A stretch of DNA of 64,000 nucleotides from CADCVW01 sp964251385 (GTDB lineage: Bacteria > Pseudomonadota > Alphaproteobacteria > Sphingomonadales > Sphingomonadaceae). Under the pieces are notes generated by a model. That model did not search any database. It saw only the letters and a list, made by a program, of their open reading frames with translations, and was not told the origin of the DNA. Below, piece after piece: positions 33,984 through 41,656 of this stretch (positions are counted from its first letter, which is position 1; each line of letters opens with the position of its first letter). Location: the NCBI GenBank assembly GCA_964251385.1, contig CAXUJK010000001.1:1054001-1118000 (forward strand), read 5' to 3'. The position numbers and the translations under genes were made by a program.

Positions 33984-35237
33984 TCATCGTGCGTCCTCGC
34001 GCGGCGCATATTTCCCGAACTCCATGCGCGCGATCGTGCGATTATGAACCTCGTCCGGCCCGTCAGCCAAACGCAGCGTGCGGATGCCCGACCACATCCC
34101 CGCCAATTCGAAGTCCTGCGACACGCCCGCGCCGCCGTGCGCCTGCACCGCGTCGTCGATGATCTTGAGCGCCATTGTCGGTGCCTGCACCTTGATCATC
34201 GCGATCTCGCGGCGTGCCGCCTTGTTGCCCGCGCGGTCCATCAGGTCCGCGGCCTTGAGGCACAACAGCCGCGACATGTCGATATCGATGCGGGCGCGCG
34301 CGACGCGCTCCTCCCAGACGGAAAACTCGTTCAACTTGCGCCCGAACGCGGTGCGCTCGCCCAGGCGGCGCACCATGGCCTCCAGCGCTTCCTCCGCCGC
34401 GCCGATCGTGCGCATGCAGTGGTGAATGCGCCCCGGCCCCAGCCGTCCCTGCGCAATCTCGAACCCACGGCCTTCGCCCAACAGCACGTTTTCGGCAGGC
34501 ACACGCACGTCCTTGAGACTGATCTGCATGTGCCCGTGCGGCGCGTCGTCGTAGCCGTAGACGGTGAGCGCGCGTTCGACCGTGACGCCCGGCGCATCGA
34601 GCGGCATCAGCACCATCGACTGCTGCGAATGTTTTGCCGCGCCCGTGTCGGTCTTGCCCATCAGGATCGCGATTTTGCAGCGCGGATCGCCCGCGCCCGA
34701 CGACCACCATTTGGCACCGTTGATGACGTAATCGTCGCCGTCGCGTGCAATCTGCGTCTGTATGTTGGTCGCGTCCGACGAGGCGACGCCCGGCTCCGTC
34801 ATCAGGAACGCGGACCGGATTTCGCCGCGCATGAGGGGCGCGAGCCACTGCTCCTTCTGCTCGCGCGTGCCGTAGCGGTGAAACACCTCCATGTTGCCCG
34901 TGTCGGGCGCGGAGCAGTTGAACACTTCGGACGACCAGCCGAGATGCCCCATCTCCTCGGCGCACAGCGCGTATTCGAGGTTGGTCAGCTGCGTGCCTTC
35001 GAACGCGAAACTCTCGTCCACATGCTGGAGCGCGCCGCCCGGCGGCATGAACAGGTTCCACAATCCGGCCTCGCGAGCTCTGGGCTTCAACTCCTCGATC
35101 AGCTTAAGCGGAGCCCAACGATCACCCGTTCCGATCTCGCGATGATAGTCGCTATTGCGCGGTCGCACATGAGTCTCGATGAACTCGCGCACGCGTCCGG
35201 AGTAGAAAGCCTCGCGTTCCGTAAGGTCAAAATTCAT
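33984..35237 (-). CDS. Acyl-CoA dehydrogenase (ACAD10/11-like)
   Basis: 417-aa flavoprotein. FMPPGGALQHVDESFAFEG, then the FAD-contact segment FLMTEPGVASSDATN, WWSSGAGDPRCKIAILMGKT, AHGGAGVSQDFELAGMW and LADGPDEVHNRTIARMEF at the C-terminus. It oxidises acyl-CoA to the 2-enoyl-CoA. Start ATG 35237 is preferred over longer readings. It is divergent from the small protein and acyl-CoA dehydrogenase genes at 35314-37884, and about 150 nt from the SDR operon on the same strand. Confidence 0.9.
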   Translation of the reverse strand: MNFDLTEREAFYSGRVREFIETHVRPRNSDYHREIGTGDRWAPLKLIEELKPRAREAGLWNLFMPPGGALQHVDESFAFEGTQLTNLEYALCAEEMGHLGWSSEVFNCSAPDTGNMEVFHRYGTREQKEQWLAPLMRGEIRSAFLMTEPGVASSDATNIQTQIARDGDDYVINGAKWWSSGAGDPRCKIAILMGKTDTGAAKHSQQSMVLMPLDAPGVTVERALTVYGYDDAPHGHMQISLKDVRVPAENVLLGEGRGFEIAQGRLGPGRIHHCMRTIGAAEEALEAMVRRLGERTAFGRKLNEFSVWEERVARARIDIDMSRLLCLKAADLMDRAGNKAARREIAMIKVQAPTMALKIIDDAVQAHGGAGVSQDFELAGMWSGIRTLRLADGPDEVHNRTIARMEFGKYAPREDAR

Positions 35238-35313
35238 CCGGTCGTCCTTGCTTGCCTTACGGGCACGTAAACCTAATGTCCGGCTAGAACGAAGCTCCTG
35301 CGGAGACAAGGGA

Positions 35314-35577
35314 TTGGGTCCTGACAAAGCCGCCTGTGAGGTGCTCGCTAAGGGTAGCTGGCACCCGATCGACCTCGAGCTAGCGCTAAAGATGGGCAGG
35401 AGCCGCGAAATGCGTTGCCTTGAATGTCATGGGCGAGTTCGAGCACATCGGGAAGGCACCACTGGCCAGCGGGCGCATATTGAACATTACGAGCGCCATA
35501 CCGGATGCTCACGAGGTGACTGCTTCGGCCGCAACGGCAACAGATCTCGCCACCCTAAAGCACTAGGACAACCTTGA
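35314..35577 (+). CDS. Small Cys/His-rich putative zinc-binding protein
   Basis: 87 aa from TTG 35314 (CGGAGA 8 nt upstream; TTG 35248 or GTG 35341 are alternatives). The core MRCLECHGRVRAHREG followed by HIEHYERHTGCSRGDC gives a CxxC pair and a His/Cys cluster suited to zinc. It resembles small conserved proteins whose ends read RHPKAL. The stop overlaps the ATG of the acyl-CoA dehydrogenase gene (TGATG). Function unknown, possibly nucleic-acid binding. Confidence 0.6.
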   Translation: MGPDKAACEVLAKGSWHPIDLELALKMGRSREMRCLECHGRVRAHREGTTGQRAHIEHYERHTGCSRGDCFGRNGNRSRHPKALGQP

Positions 35578-36740
35578 TGGCCGACACCGACGATTTCCGC
35601 ACCGAAACGCGCGCTTGGCTCGAGGCGAACTGCCCGCCCGAAATGCGCGAGCCTGTGCTCGACGAGACCGACGCCTGCTGGGGCGGGCGCGATGCGACCT
35701 TCAAGAGCGAGGCGCAGAAGCAGTGGATGGACGTCATGGGCGCGCGCGGGTGGACCGTGCCCGACTGGCCGGCCGAATATGGCGGCGGCGGGTTGTCGCC
35801 TGCGGACACCAAGACGCTGCGTCACGAGATGGCGCGGATCGGGGCGCGCAATCCGCTTTACAGTTTCGGAATATCGATGCTCGGGCCGGCGCTGCTCAAG
35901 TACGGGACGGAGGAGCAGAAGAAGCATTATCTGCCCCAGATTGCACGCGGAGAAATCCGCTGGTGCCAAGGCTACTCGGAACCCGGCGCGGGGTCCGACC
36001 TCGCATCGCTCTCCACCAAGTGCGAGGACAAGGGGGATCATTGGCTCGTCAACGGCCAGAAGGTCTGGACGAGCTACGCCGACAAGGCCGACTGGATCTT
36101 CTGCCTCGTCCGCACGGGACCTCAAGAGCCCAAGCACAAGGGCATCAGCTTCCTGCTGTTCGACATGAAGAGCGAAGGCGTGTCGACCAGGCCGATCCTG
36201 CTCATCAGCGGCAACTCGCCCTTCTGCGAGACCTTCTTCGACGACGTGCAGGTTCCCAAGGATCAGGTCGTGGGCGAAGTCAACAAGGGCTGGGACGTCG
36301 CCAAGTACCTGCTCGGCCACGAACGCGAGATGATCTCCAACATGGGGCTGGGCGGGCACGGCGAGGCGCTCGGCGCATCCATGGTCGACGCGCTCGCGGA
36401 CGACCCGATCCTGCGCGCGGACGTCGCCCGCTTCGATGTCGACGCGCTCGCCTTCCGCGCCATGTCCGAACGGTTCGTGGACGAACTCAAGTCCGGCCAG
36501 GGCCACCCCGCGCAGCCGTCGATGATGAAATACGCCGGCACCGAACTCAACAAGGCGCGCCACGAGCTCGTCATGCAATCGGGCGGTTCGACCAACCTCG
36601 AATGGGAGAGCGCATCGTCCAGGGGCGGCAAGGCCCCGCGCGAATGGCTGCGGACCAAGGCCAATTCGATCGAGGGCGGAACGTCGGAGATCCAGCTCGG
36701 CATCATCGCCAAGCACATCCTGCAATTGCCGGGAGCATAG
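35577..36740 (+). CDS. Acyl-CoA dehydrogenase, catalytic-type subunit
   Basis: 387-aa acyl-CoA dehydrogenase. WTVPDWPAEYGGGGLSPADT, then WCQGYSEPGAGSDLASL (flavin contact), VWTSYADKADWIFCLVRT, and the C-terminal NSIEGGTSEIQLGIIAKHIL, with the nucleotide-binding EGGTSEIQ motif. The gene is followed 43 nt later by a second, shorter acyl-CoA dehydrogenase gene. Side-by-side pairs like this often encode alpha2beta2 enzymes acting on bulky substrates such as steroid or terpenoid side chains. Confidence 0.9.
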   Translation: MADTDDFRTETRAWLEANCPPEMREPVLDETDACWGGRDATFKSEAQKQWMDVMGARGWTVPDWPAEYGGGGLSPADTKTLRHEMARIGARNPLYSFGISMLGPALLKYGTEEQKKHYLPQIARGEIRWCQGYSEPGAGSDLASLSTKCEDKGDHWLVNGQKVWTSYADKADWIFCLVRTGPQEPKHKGISFLLFDMKSEGVSTRPILLISGNSPFCETFFDDVQVPKDQVVGEVNKGWDVAKYLLGHEREMISNMGLGGHGEALGASMVDALADDPILRADVARFDVDALAFRAMSERFVDELKSGQGHPAQPSMMKYAGTELNKARHELVMQSGGSTNLEWESASSRGGKAPREWLRTKANSIEGGTSEIQLGIIAKHILQLPGA

Positions 36741-36783
36741 TTCGAAGCCAAAAGATTCGTTCTATTTTCTGGAAGTTCCTGAA

Positions 36784-37884
36784 ATGCCCCTCTACCTCAC
36801 CGAAGACCAGGTTCTCCTCCGCGACACCGCGCGCGACTTCATGGCGCGGGAGGCTCCGGTTGCGCACTTCCGCAAGTATCGCGACATGGGGTGCCGCGAC
36901 GGGTTCGCGCACGGATTGTGGAAACAGTTCGCCGAACTCGGTTTTTGCGGAATCCTCGTGTCCGAGGCGGACGGAGGCCTGGGCATGGGCCATGTCGAGG
37001 CGGGCATCGTGTGCGAGGAGATCGGCCGCAACCTGACCCCCTCTCCGTTCCTCATCTCCGCCGTCGCAGTCGCCGAAGCACTTCGCTCCGCCCCCGACGA
37101 GACGCGCGCGCGCTGGCTGCCGGGCATCGTCGCGGGCGACACGATCGCGGCGCTCGCCACGGACGAAGGACCCAAGCACCGCAGCTTCGATGTCGCGATG
37201 ACCGCCACGCCGTCGGGCAACGGCTACAGGCTGACGGGCGAGAAGCGCTTCGTCGTCCAGGGTGTCTCCGCCGACCTGATCGTCGTCTCCGCCCGCACCC
37301 CGGACGGTATCGCTCTGTTCGCGGTGGAGCGCTGCGCGGACGGGCTGACGATCGACCCGGCGCGCCTCGTCGACGCCTCGGTCGGCGCGCATCTGCGGTT
37401 CGACGGCGTGCAGGTCGATGCCCCGATCGGCGACGAACGGTCCCTCCGCCGCGTTCTTCGCGCAGGTCGCGTCGGGGCGGCGTCCGAACTCGTCGGCGTC
37501 GGCACCGCGGCGGCCGAACAGACGGTGTCCTACCTCAAGGACCGCAAGCAGTTCGGCCGCGCGATCGGCGAGTATCAGGCGCTGCAGCATCGGCAGGCCG
37601 ACCTCTACGCCGAACTGGAAATCGCCCGCGCCGTCACGCTGAAGGCGCAGCAGCTGCTCGACGAAGATGCGGAAGATGCCGCCGCCATGACCCACGTCGC
37701 CAAGGCCAAAGCGGGCCGCGCCTCCACGCAAGCCGTGCAGGAAGGCGTGCAGATGTACGGCGGCGTCGGCATGACCGACGAGTACGACATCGGCCTCTAC
37801 ATGAAGCGCGACCGGGCCCTGAACGAACTGTTCGGCGACGCCAACTACCACACCGACAGGCTGGCACGCCTCAAGGGCTACTGA
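36784..37884 (+). CDS. Acyl-CoA dehydrogenase, degenerate partner-type subunit
   Basis: 366-aa member of the acyl-CoA dehydrogenase family. It opens MPLYLTEDQVLLRDTARDFM and continues with DRKQFGRAIGEYQALQHRQADLY and MYGGVGMTDEYDIGLY. The end (KRDRALNELFGDANYHTDRL) lacks the EGGTSEIQ motif found in the gene just upstream. That matches the non-catalytic beta partner of heteromeric acyl-CoA dehydrogenases, which is inference. The 3' end overlaps the thioesterase gene by 14 nt. Confidence 0.85.
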   Translation: MPLYLTEDQVLLRDTARDFMAREAPVAHFRKYRDMGCRDGFAHGLWKQFAELGFCGILVSEADGGLGMGHVEAGIVCEEIGRNLTPSPFLISAVAVAEALRSAPDETRARWLPGIVAGDTIAALATDEGPKHRSFDVAMTATPSGNGYRLTGEKRFVVQGVSADLIVVSARTPDGIALFAVERCADGLTIDPARLVDASVGAHLRFDGVQVDAPIGDERSLRRVLRAGRVGAASELVGVGTAAAEQTVSYLKDRKQFGRAIGEYQALQHRQADLYAELEIARAVTLKAQQLLDEDAEDAAAMTHVAKAKAGRASTQAVQEGVQMYGGVGMTDEYDIGLYMKRDRALNELFGDANYHTDRLARLKGY

Positions 37885-38284
37885 CGCCCTGTTCCCGCAC
37901 CAGCAACACGTTCATGCGCGCGATCGCGATCATTTGCGTGAGGTCGTGCTGCCACGCCGACGCCTCGACATGCGCGATGCGCTTGCCCAGGCGCCGCACC
38001 ACCGCCGACGCATGCGTATCGGCGGACGTACCTCCGCGCAAAAAATCTATCGACATGTTGACGGGCTTGAGCCGCACGCCGGGACCCCCGCCTTCGACAC
38101 GGCCCACCGCGTCGCCGAGCACGGTCATTCCCGCGCACTCCAGCAACCCCGCGATCGCGCCGCCGTGGAGGAAGCCTGGACGCCCCAGCACGTCGTCGCC
38201 GAACGGCATGACCAGCCGGATCGTCCCGTCCACGACCGACGCATCGATCCGCAGGAGTTCGGCGTAAGGAGGCAAAGGCGGCAT
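37871..38284 (-). CDS. PaaI-type hotdog thioesterase
   Basis: 137-aa hotdog-fold protein. The signature is RPGFLHGGAIAGLLECAGM, with the HGG turn near residue 40, followed by KPVNMSIDFLRGG and ASAWQHDLTQMIAIARMNVL. It would release CoA from acyl- or aryl-CoA. It is convergent with the acyl-CoA dehydrogenase operon, overlapping its end by 14 nt, and plausibly serves the same pathway. Confidence 0.85.
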   Translation of the reverse strand: MPPLPPYAELLRIDASVVDGTIRLVMPFGDDVLGRPGFLHGGAIAGLLECAGMTVLGDAVGRVEGGGPGVRLKPVNMSIDFLRGGTSADTHASAVVRRLGKRIAHVEASAWQHDLTQMIAIARMNVLLVREQGVSSP

Positions 38285-38349
38285 CGCGGACCTATACCCC
38301 GGTCGGGGATCGACGCTACCGTTGCCGACGCGAGACGAGAGGTTAATGG

Positions 38350-38766
38350 ATGGCGGCTATGCAGGACCGGATGAGGACGACAGATTTTTCCAACGGGCCT
38401 GAGCGCCCGCTGCTGCTCGTGGTGGAGGACGAGCCGTTGGTGCGCGAACTCGTCGTGCTCGAGCTCGAGGACGCGGGGTACGACGTCGTCCAGGCGGAGG
38501 ACGGCCCCGCCGCGCTCGCCATCCTCGAACGCGAACCGGGCGTGCGGCTGCTCTTCACCGACATTCGGCTGCCCGGCGGGATGACGGGGTGGGACATCGC
38601 CGAACATGCGCGCGCGTTGCGACCCGATCTGCCCGTCATCTACACGACGGGGTACAGCAGCGAGGACCTGCGGCTAGTGGCGGGCGCGCACTTCCTCAAG
38701 AAGCCGTACCGCCCCGCCCACGTCATCGCCGCCATTTCCGAACTGGGCCTTGCGCCCGGCCATTGA
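38350..38766 (+). CDS. Single-domain response regulator
   Basis: 138-aa stand-alone receiver with VEDEPLVREL, the acceptor Asp in LLFTDIRLPGGMTGWDIA (about 75) and Lys in FLKKPYRPAHV (about 117). It has no output domain, and TTGYSSED is the Thr loop. Receivers of this form serve kinases of the HWE/HisKA2 type or hybrid kinases elsewhere. No partner is adjacent. GAGAGG lies 7 nt upstream. Confidence 0.85.
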   Translation: MAAMQDRMRTTDFSNGPERPLLLVVEDEPLVRELVVLELEDAGYDVVQAEDGPAALAILEREPGVRLLFTDIRLPGGMTGWDIAEHARALRPDLPVIYTTGYSSEDLRLVAGAHFLKKPYRPAHVIAAISELGLAPGH

Positions 38767-38890
38767 GGTTTTGGGCGTTTAGCGGTTCGTCAATCCCCGA
38801 TCTTAACGGCGGACCGCATCTTCATCCCCGGTTGGGACAGGTTGGCGCAAGTGGTGGGCATTGTTCGTTTTTGTGGATTATGGGGGCGAG

Positions 38891-40024
38891 ATGAACCCGG
38901 TCCAATCCTTGTCGATCGACCTTCCCGCCACGGTCCCGATGTCGGCCGCCGGACGCGTCGTGGTCGGCCGGACCGGGGTCCGCGCCCTGCGTCGCATGCG
39001 TCACGCGCCGCTCGCCGGGCTCGCGCTGCTGATGATGCTTCCCACCGCATCGTGCGTTCCCGCGACCTCGGCGCGATCGATCGCCACGACCGCGGCGGCA
39101 CCGGCGGCCATCGACCCCGCCACCGTCGCCGCGATCGTCAGCTTCACCGCGCCGCCCACGACCGAAGTCGCGCCGCCGACGCTCGCCGCGATCGTCGCTA
39201 CCGGAAACTTCGTTCCCGGCACCACGCCCGCGCTCAACGCGGCCATACCCTTCACCGGCGGGCCCAATCCGGCCGCCAACCCCTTCTTCCATCGCGCGGG
39301 CGCGGACGCGCAGTCCCGCGCGCTCCAGTGCATGACGGAGGTCATCTACTACGAGGCCGCGTCCGAATCCGACGACGGCCAGCGCGCGGTGGCGCAGGTC
39401 GTGCTCAACCGCATGCGCCACCCGGCCTACCCCGCGTCCGTATGCGGCGTCGTCTACCAGAACGCGCATCGCTGGCTTGCCTGCCAGTTCTCCTTCGCCT
39501 GCGACGGGGCGCGTGCCCGCGTTCCCTCCGCGTCGGGCTGGGCGCGCGCGCGCGCGATCGCGGCGCAGGCGCTCGCGGGCCGCGTCTACGCCCCCGTCGG
39601 GACGGCCACGCACTATCACACCTGGAACGTTCTCCCCCACTGGGGACGCGTGCTCGAAAAGTCGGCGGTGGTCGGCGCGCACATCTTCTACCGGCTCAAC
39701 GGCGCGGCCGGACGCGGCGGTGCGTTTCATCAGCGCTACGCCGGCGTCGAGCCCGCGGCCGTGCCCTTCCGGCTGCCCGCGCCGGCGACGCCGATGCTCG
39801 CTTTCGCGCCGATCGCGCTCGAAAAGACCGCCGGGCTCGGGACCTCGTCCGTCCGCACCGACGCCGTCCCGCTCGCCGCGCCCGAAGTTCTGACCGTGCC
39901 CAAGCCAGTGCCGAGCCCGATCATGGTCGCGGTCGAAGGATCGACCGTGCGCGAGGAGTTCGCGAACAGCGGCACGATCCGCCCCGAGTTTCTTAAAGCA
40001 CCGGAGCGTGCCGCCAAGCCTTGA
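38891..40024 (+). CDS. SleB-type cell wall hydrolase
   Basis: 377-aa protein. A signal-like hydrophobic segment at about 45-60 (LAGLALLMMLPTASC) follows a long basic leader. The Hydrolase_2 (SleB) domain is at about 140-260: EVIYYEAASESDDGQRAVAQVVLNRMRH, CGVVYQNAHRWLACQFSFAC and THYHTWNVLPHWGR, with catalytic Glu in YYEAASE. The C-terminus is Pro/Ala-rich. It would cleave peptidoglycan. The start is ATG 38891 (GGGGGCGAG upstream). Confidence 0.85.
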   Translation: MNPVQSLSIDLPATVPMSAAGRVVVGRTGVRALRRMRHAPLAGLALLMMLPTASCVPATSARSIATTAAAPAAIDPATVAAIVSFTAPPTTEVAPPTLAAIVATGNFVPGTTPALNAAIPFTGGPNPAANPFFHRAGADAQSRALQCMTEVIYYEAASESDDGQRAVAQVVLNRMRHPAYPASVCGVVYQNAHRWLACQFSFACDGARARVPSASGWARARAIAAQALAGRVYAPVGTATHYHTWNVLPHWGRVLEKSAVVGAHIFYRLNGAAGRGGAFHQRYAGVEPAAVPFRLPAPATPMLAFAPIALEKTAGLGTSSVRTDAVPLAAPEVLTVPKPVPSPIMVAVEGSTVREEFANSGTIRPEFLKAPERAAKP

Positions 40025-40313
40025 CCGCGCGGCGCTGGAGGCGCGCTGGCTCGACCTGACGCGCCGAGTCATGCCCGCACTCGCCTCCGCGCGAGGTTGG
40101 CCCGTCCGCAACGACCATTGTTTCCAGCGTATCCTGCTCGACGCGGCATGCGGGGGCCGCTGGCTCGACCATGTCGCCGAACGCCCCGCGTACAAGGCGA
40201 TCGACGACGCCAAGCTGACGCACGCGGTCGCGATCGCCGAGAATGTCGTTGCAGGCACCGCGGACCTGCACGCGCTCAATCGCCACTCGCTGGACTGGCG
40301 CGGTAAGGCCTAG
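40008..40313 (+). CDS. Conserved small protein of unknown function
   Basis: 101 aa from GTG 40008, starting inside the end of the cell wall hydrolase gene. It contains NDHCFQRILLDAACGGRWLDHV and ends TADLHALNRHSLDWRGKA, a layout I associate with sphingomonad proteins loosely labelled acetyltransferases; no GNAT motif is visible. Overlaps at both ends (16 nt upstream, 4 nt convergent downstream) fit a compact locus. Confidence 0.7.
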   Translation: MPPSLDRAALEARWLDLTRRVMPALASARGWPVRNDHCFQRILLDAACGGRWLDHVAERPAYKAIDDAKLTHAVAIAENVVAGTADLHALNRHSLDWRGKA

Positions 40314-41308
40314 CGCCCCACGTTCGCCATGCCCTGCGGCGCATACCGCGCGCCCGCCGCCGCGCCGACCGGGAGGACCCGGTCGATCTCCTCCCGGTCC
40401 GCTTGCGTGATCTCGACGTCCAGCGCGGCGAGGTTCTGGTCCAGATACGAGCGCCGCTTGGTCCCCGGGATCGGCACGACGTCGTCGCCCTGCGCCAGCA
40501 CCCAGGCGAGCGCGAACTGCGCGGGGGTGCAGCCCTTCGCCTCCGCCAGCCGCTTGACGTGCCCGACGAGCGCCTGGTTGACCGCAAGATTCTCGTCCTG
40601 CAGCCGTGGACTGCTCCGGCGGTAGTCGTCGGCTCCCAAAGCATCGGCCGACGCGAACGCGCCCGTCAGGAACCCGCGCCCCAGCGGGCTGTACGGCACA
40701 AGGCCGATCCCCAGCTCGCGTATCGTCGGCAGGATCTCGTCCTCGACATCGCGCGTCCACAGCGAATACTCGCTTTGCAGCGCGGTGATGACGTGCGTCG
40801 CCGCCGCGCGCCGGATCGTGTTTGCCCCCGCCTCCGACAACCCCAGAAACCGGACCTTGCCCGCGCTCACCAGCTCGCCCATCGCGCCAACCGTCTCCTC
40901 GATCGGAACGTCGGGATCGACGCGGTGCTGGTAGTAGAGGTCGATCTCGTCGACCCCGAGCCGTTGGAGGGACGCGTCGCAGGCGGCGCGCACGTAGCCG
41001 GGCCGCCCGTTGATCCCGACGAACGCGCCGTTCTCAGCGCGCACATTGCCGAATTTCGTGGCGAGGAAGACCTTGTCGCGCCGCCCGCTGATGGCCGCGC
41101 CGATCAGCGTTTCGTTGGTGAACGGTCCGTAGACGTCGGCGGTGTCGAGGAAGTCGCACCCGCGGTCGATCGCACGGTGGAGCGTCGCCACCGATTCGGC
41201 GTCGTCGCGGCCCCCGTAGAAGTCGGACATGCCCATGCACCCGAGCCCGATCGCGGACACGGACGGACCGTCGCGGCCAAGCGTGCGGCGGGGAATTTGA
41301 TCGCTCAT
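40310..41308 (-). CDS. Aldo/keto reductase
   Basis: 332-aa AKR-family enzyme with a TIM-barrel pattern. IGLGCMGMSDFYGG, FLDTADVYGPFTNETLIG (Asp and Tyr of the tetrad), VFLATKFGN (Lys) and DLYYQHRVDPDVPIEE (His). The C-terminus has PIPGTKRRSYLDQNL for NADPH binding. It reduces an unknown aldehyde or ketone. GGAG sits 8 nt before the ATG. Confidence 0.92.
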   Translation of the reverse strand: MSDQIPRRTLGRDGPSVSAIGLGCMGMSDFYGGRDDAESVATLHRAIDRGCDFLDTADVYGPFTNETLIGAAISGRRDKVFLATKFGNVRAENGAFVGINGRPGYVRAACDASLQRLGVDEIDLYYQHRVDPDVPIEETVGAMGELVSAGKVRFLGLSEAGANTIRRAAATHVITALQSEYSLWTRDVEDEILPTIRELGIGLVPYSPLGRGFLTGAFASADALGADDYRRSSPRLQDENLAVNQALVGHVKRLAEAKGCTPAQFALAWVLAQGDDVVPIPGTKRRSYLDQNLAALDVEITQADREEIDRVLPVGAAAGARYAPQGMANVGR

Positions 41309-41324
41309 GATGTATGCTCCTTCG

Positions 41325-41576
41325 TCACCGATCGCCCTCCATGGGGTCGATCCCGTCCCGCCGCCGCGTCGCGGTCAGCCGCCTGTCGAGCGTGCGCACG
41401 GTGCGGCTCGCGGTCCAAGTAAAAAATCCCGGCACGGCCGCATGCACCAACGCCGCCAGGCCGCCGCCGATCATGCGCAACCCCACGCCGGACGCGCGAC
41501 GGGCATGCGCGCGGTAGCTTAAGCCCGCGTCGCGCAGATGACGCCGCGACCGGGCGATCACATTCGGCTTGTTCAT
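41325..41576 (-). CDS. DUF6356 family small membrane protein
   Basis: 83-aa protein. The conserved pattern is RHLRDAGLSYRAHARRASGVG, then one hydrophobic helix (MIGGGLAALVHAAVPGFFTW) and a basic tail. GGAGA lies 5 nt before the ATG. The family is typical of sphingomonads, function unknown. Confidence 0.75.
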   Translation of the reverse strand: MNKPNVIARSRRHLRDAGLSYRAHARRASGVGLRMIGGGLAALVHAAVPGFFTWTASRTVRTLDRRLTATRRRDGIDPMEGDR

Positions 41577-41656
41577 CCCGTTCTCCCGATCCGTGCGCAT
41601 TCTAGCGCGTGGCGGTGCGCACCGCATCCGCGATCGCCGCCGCAAGAGGTCGGCAC

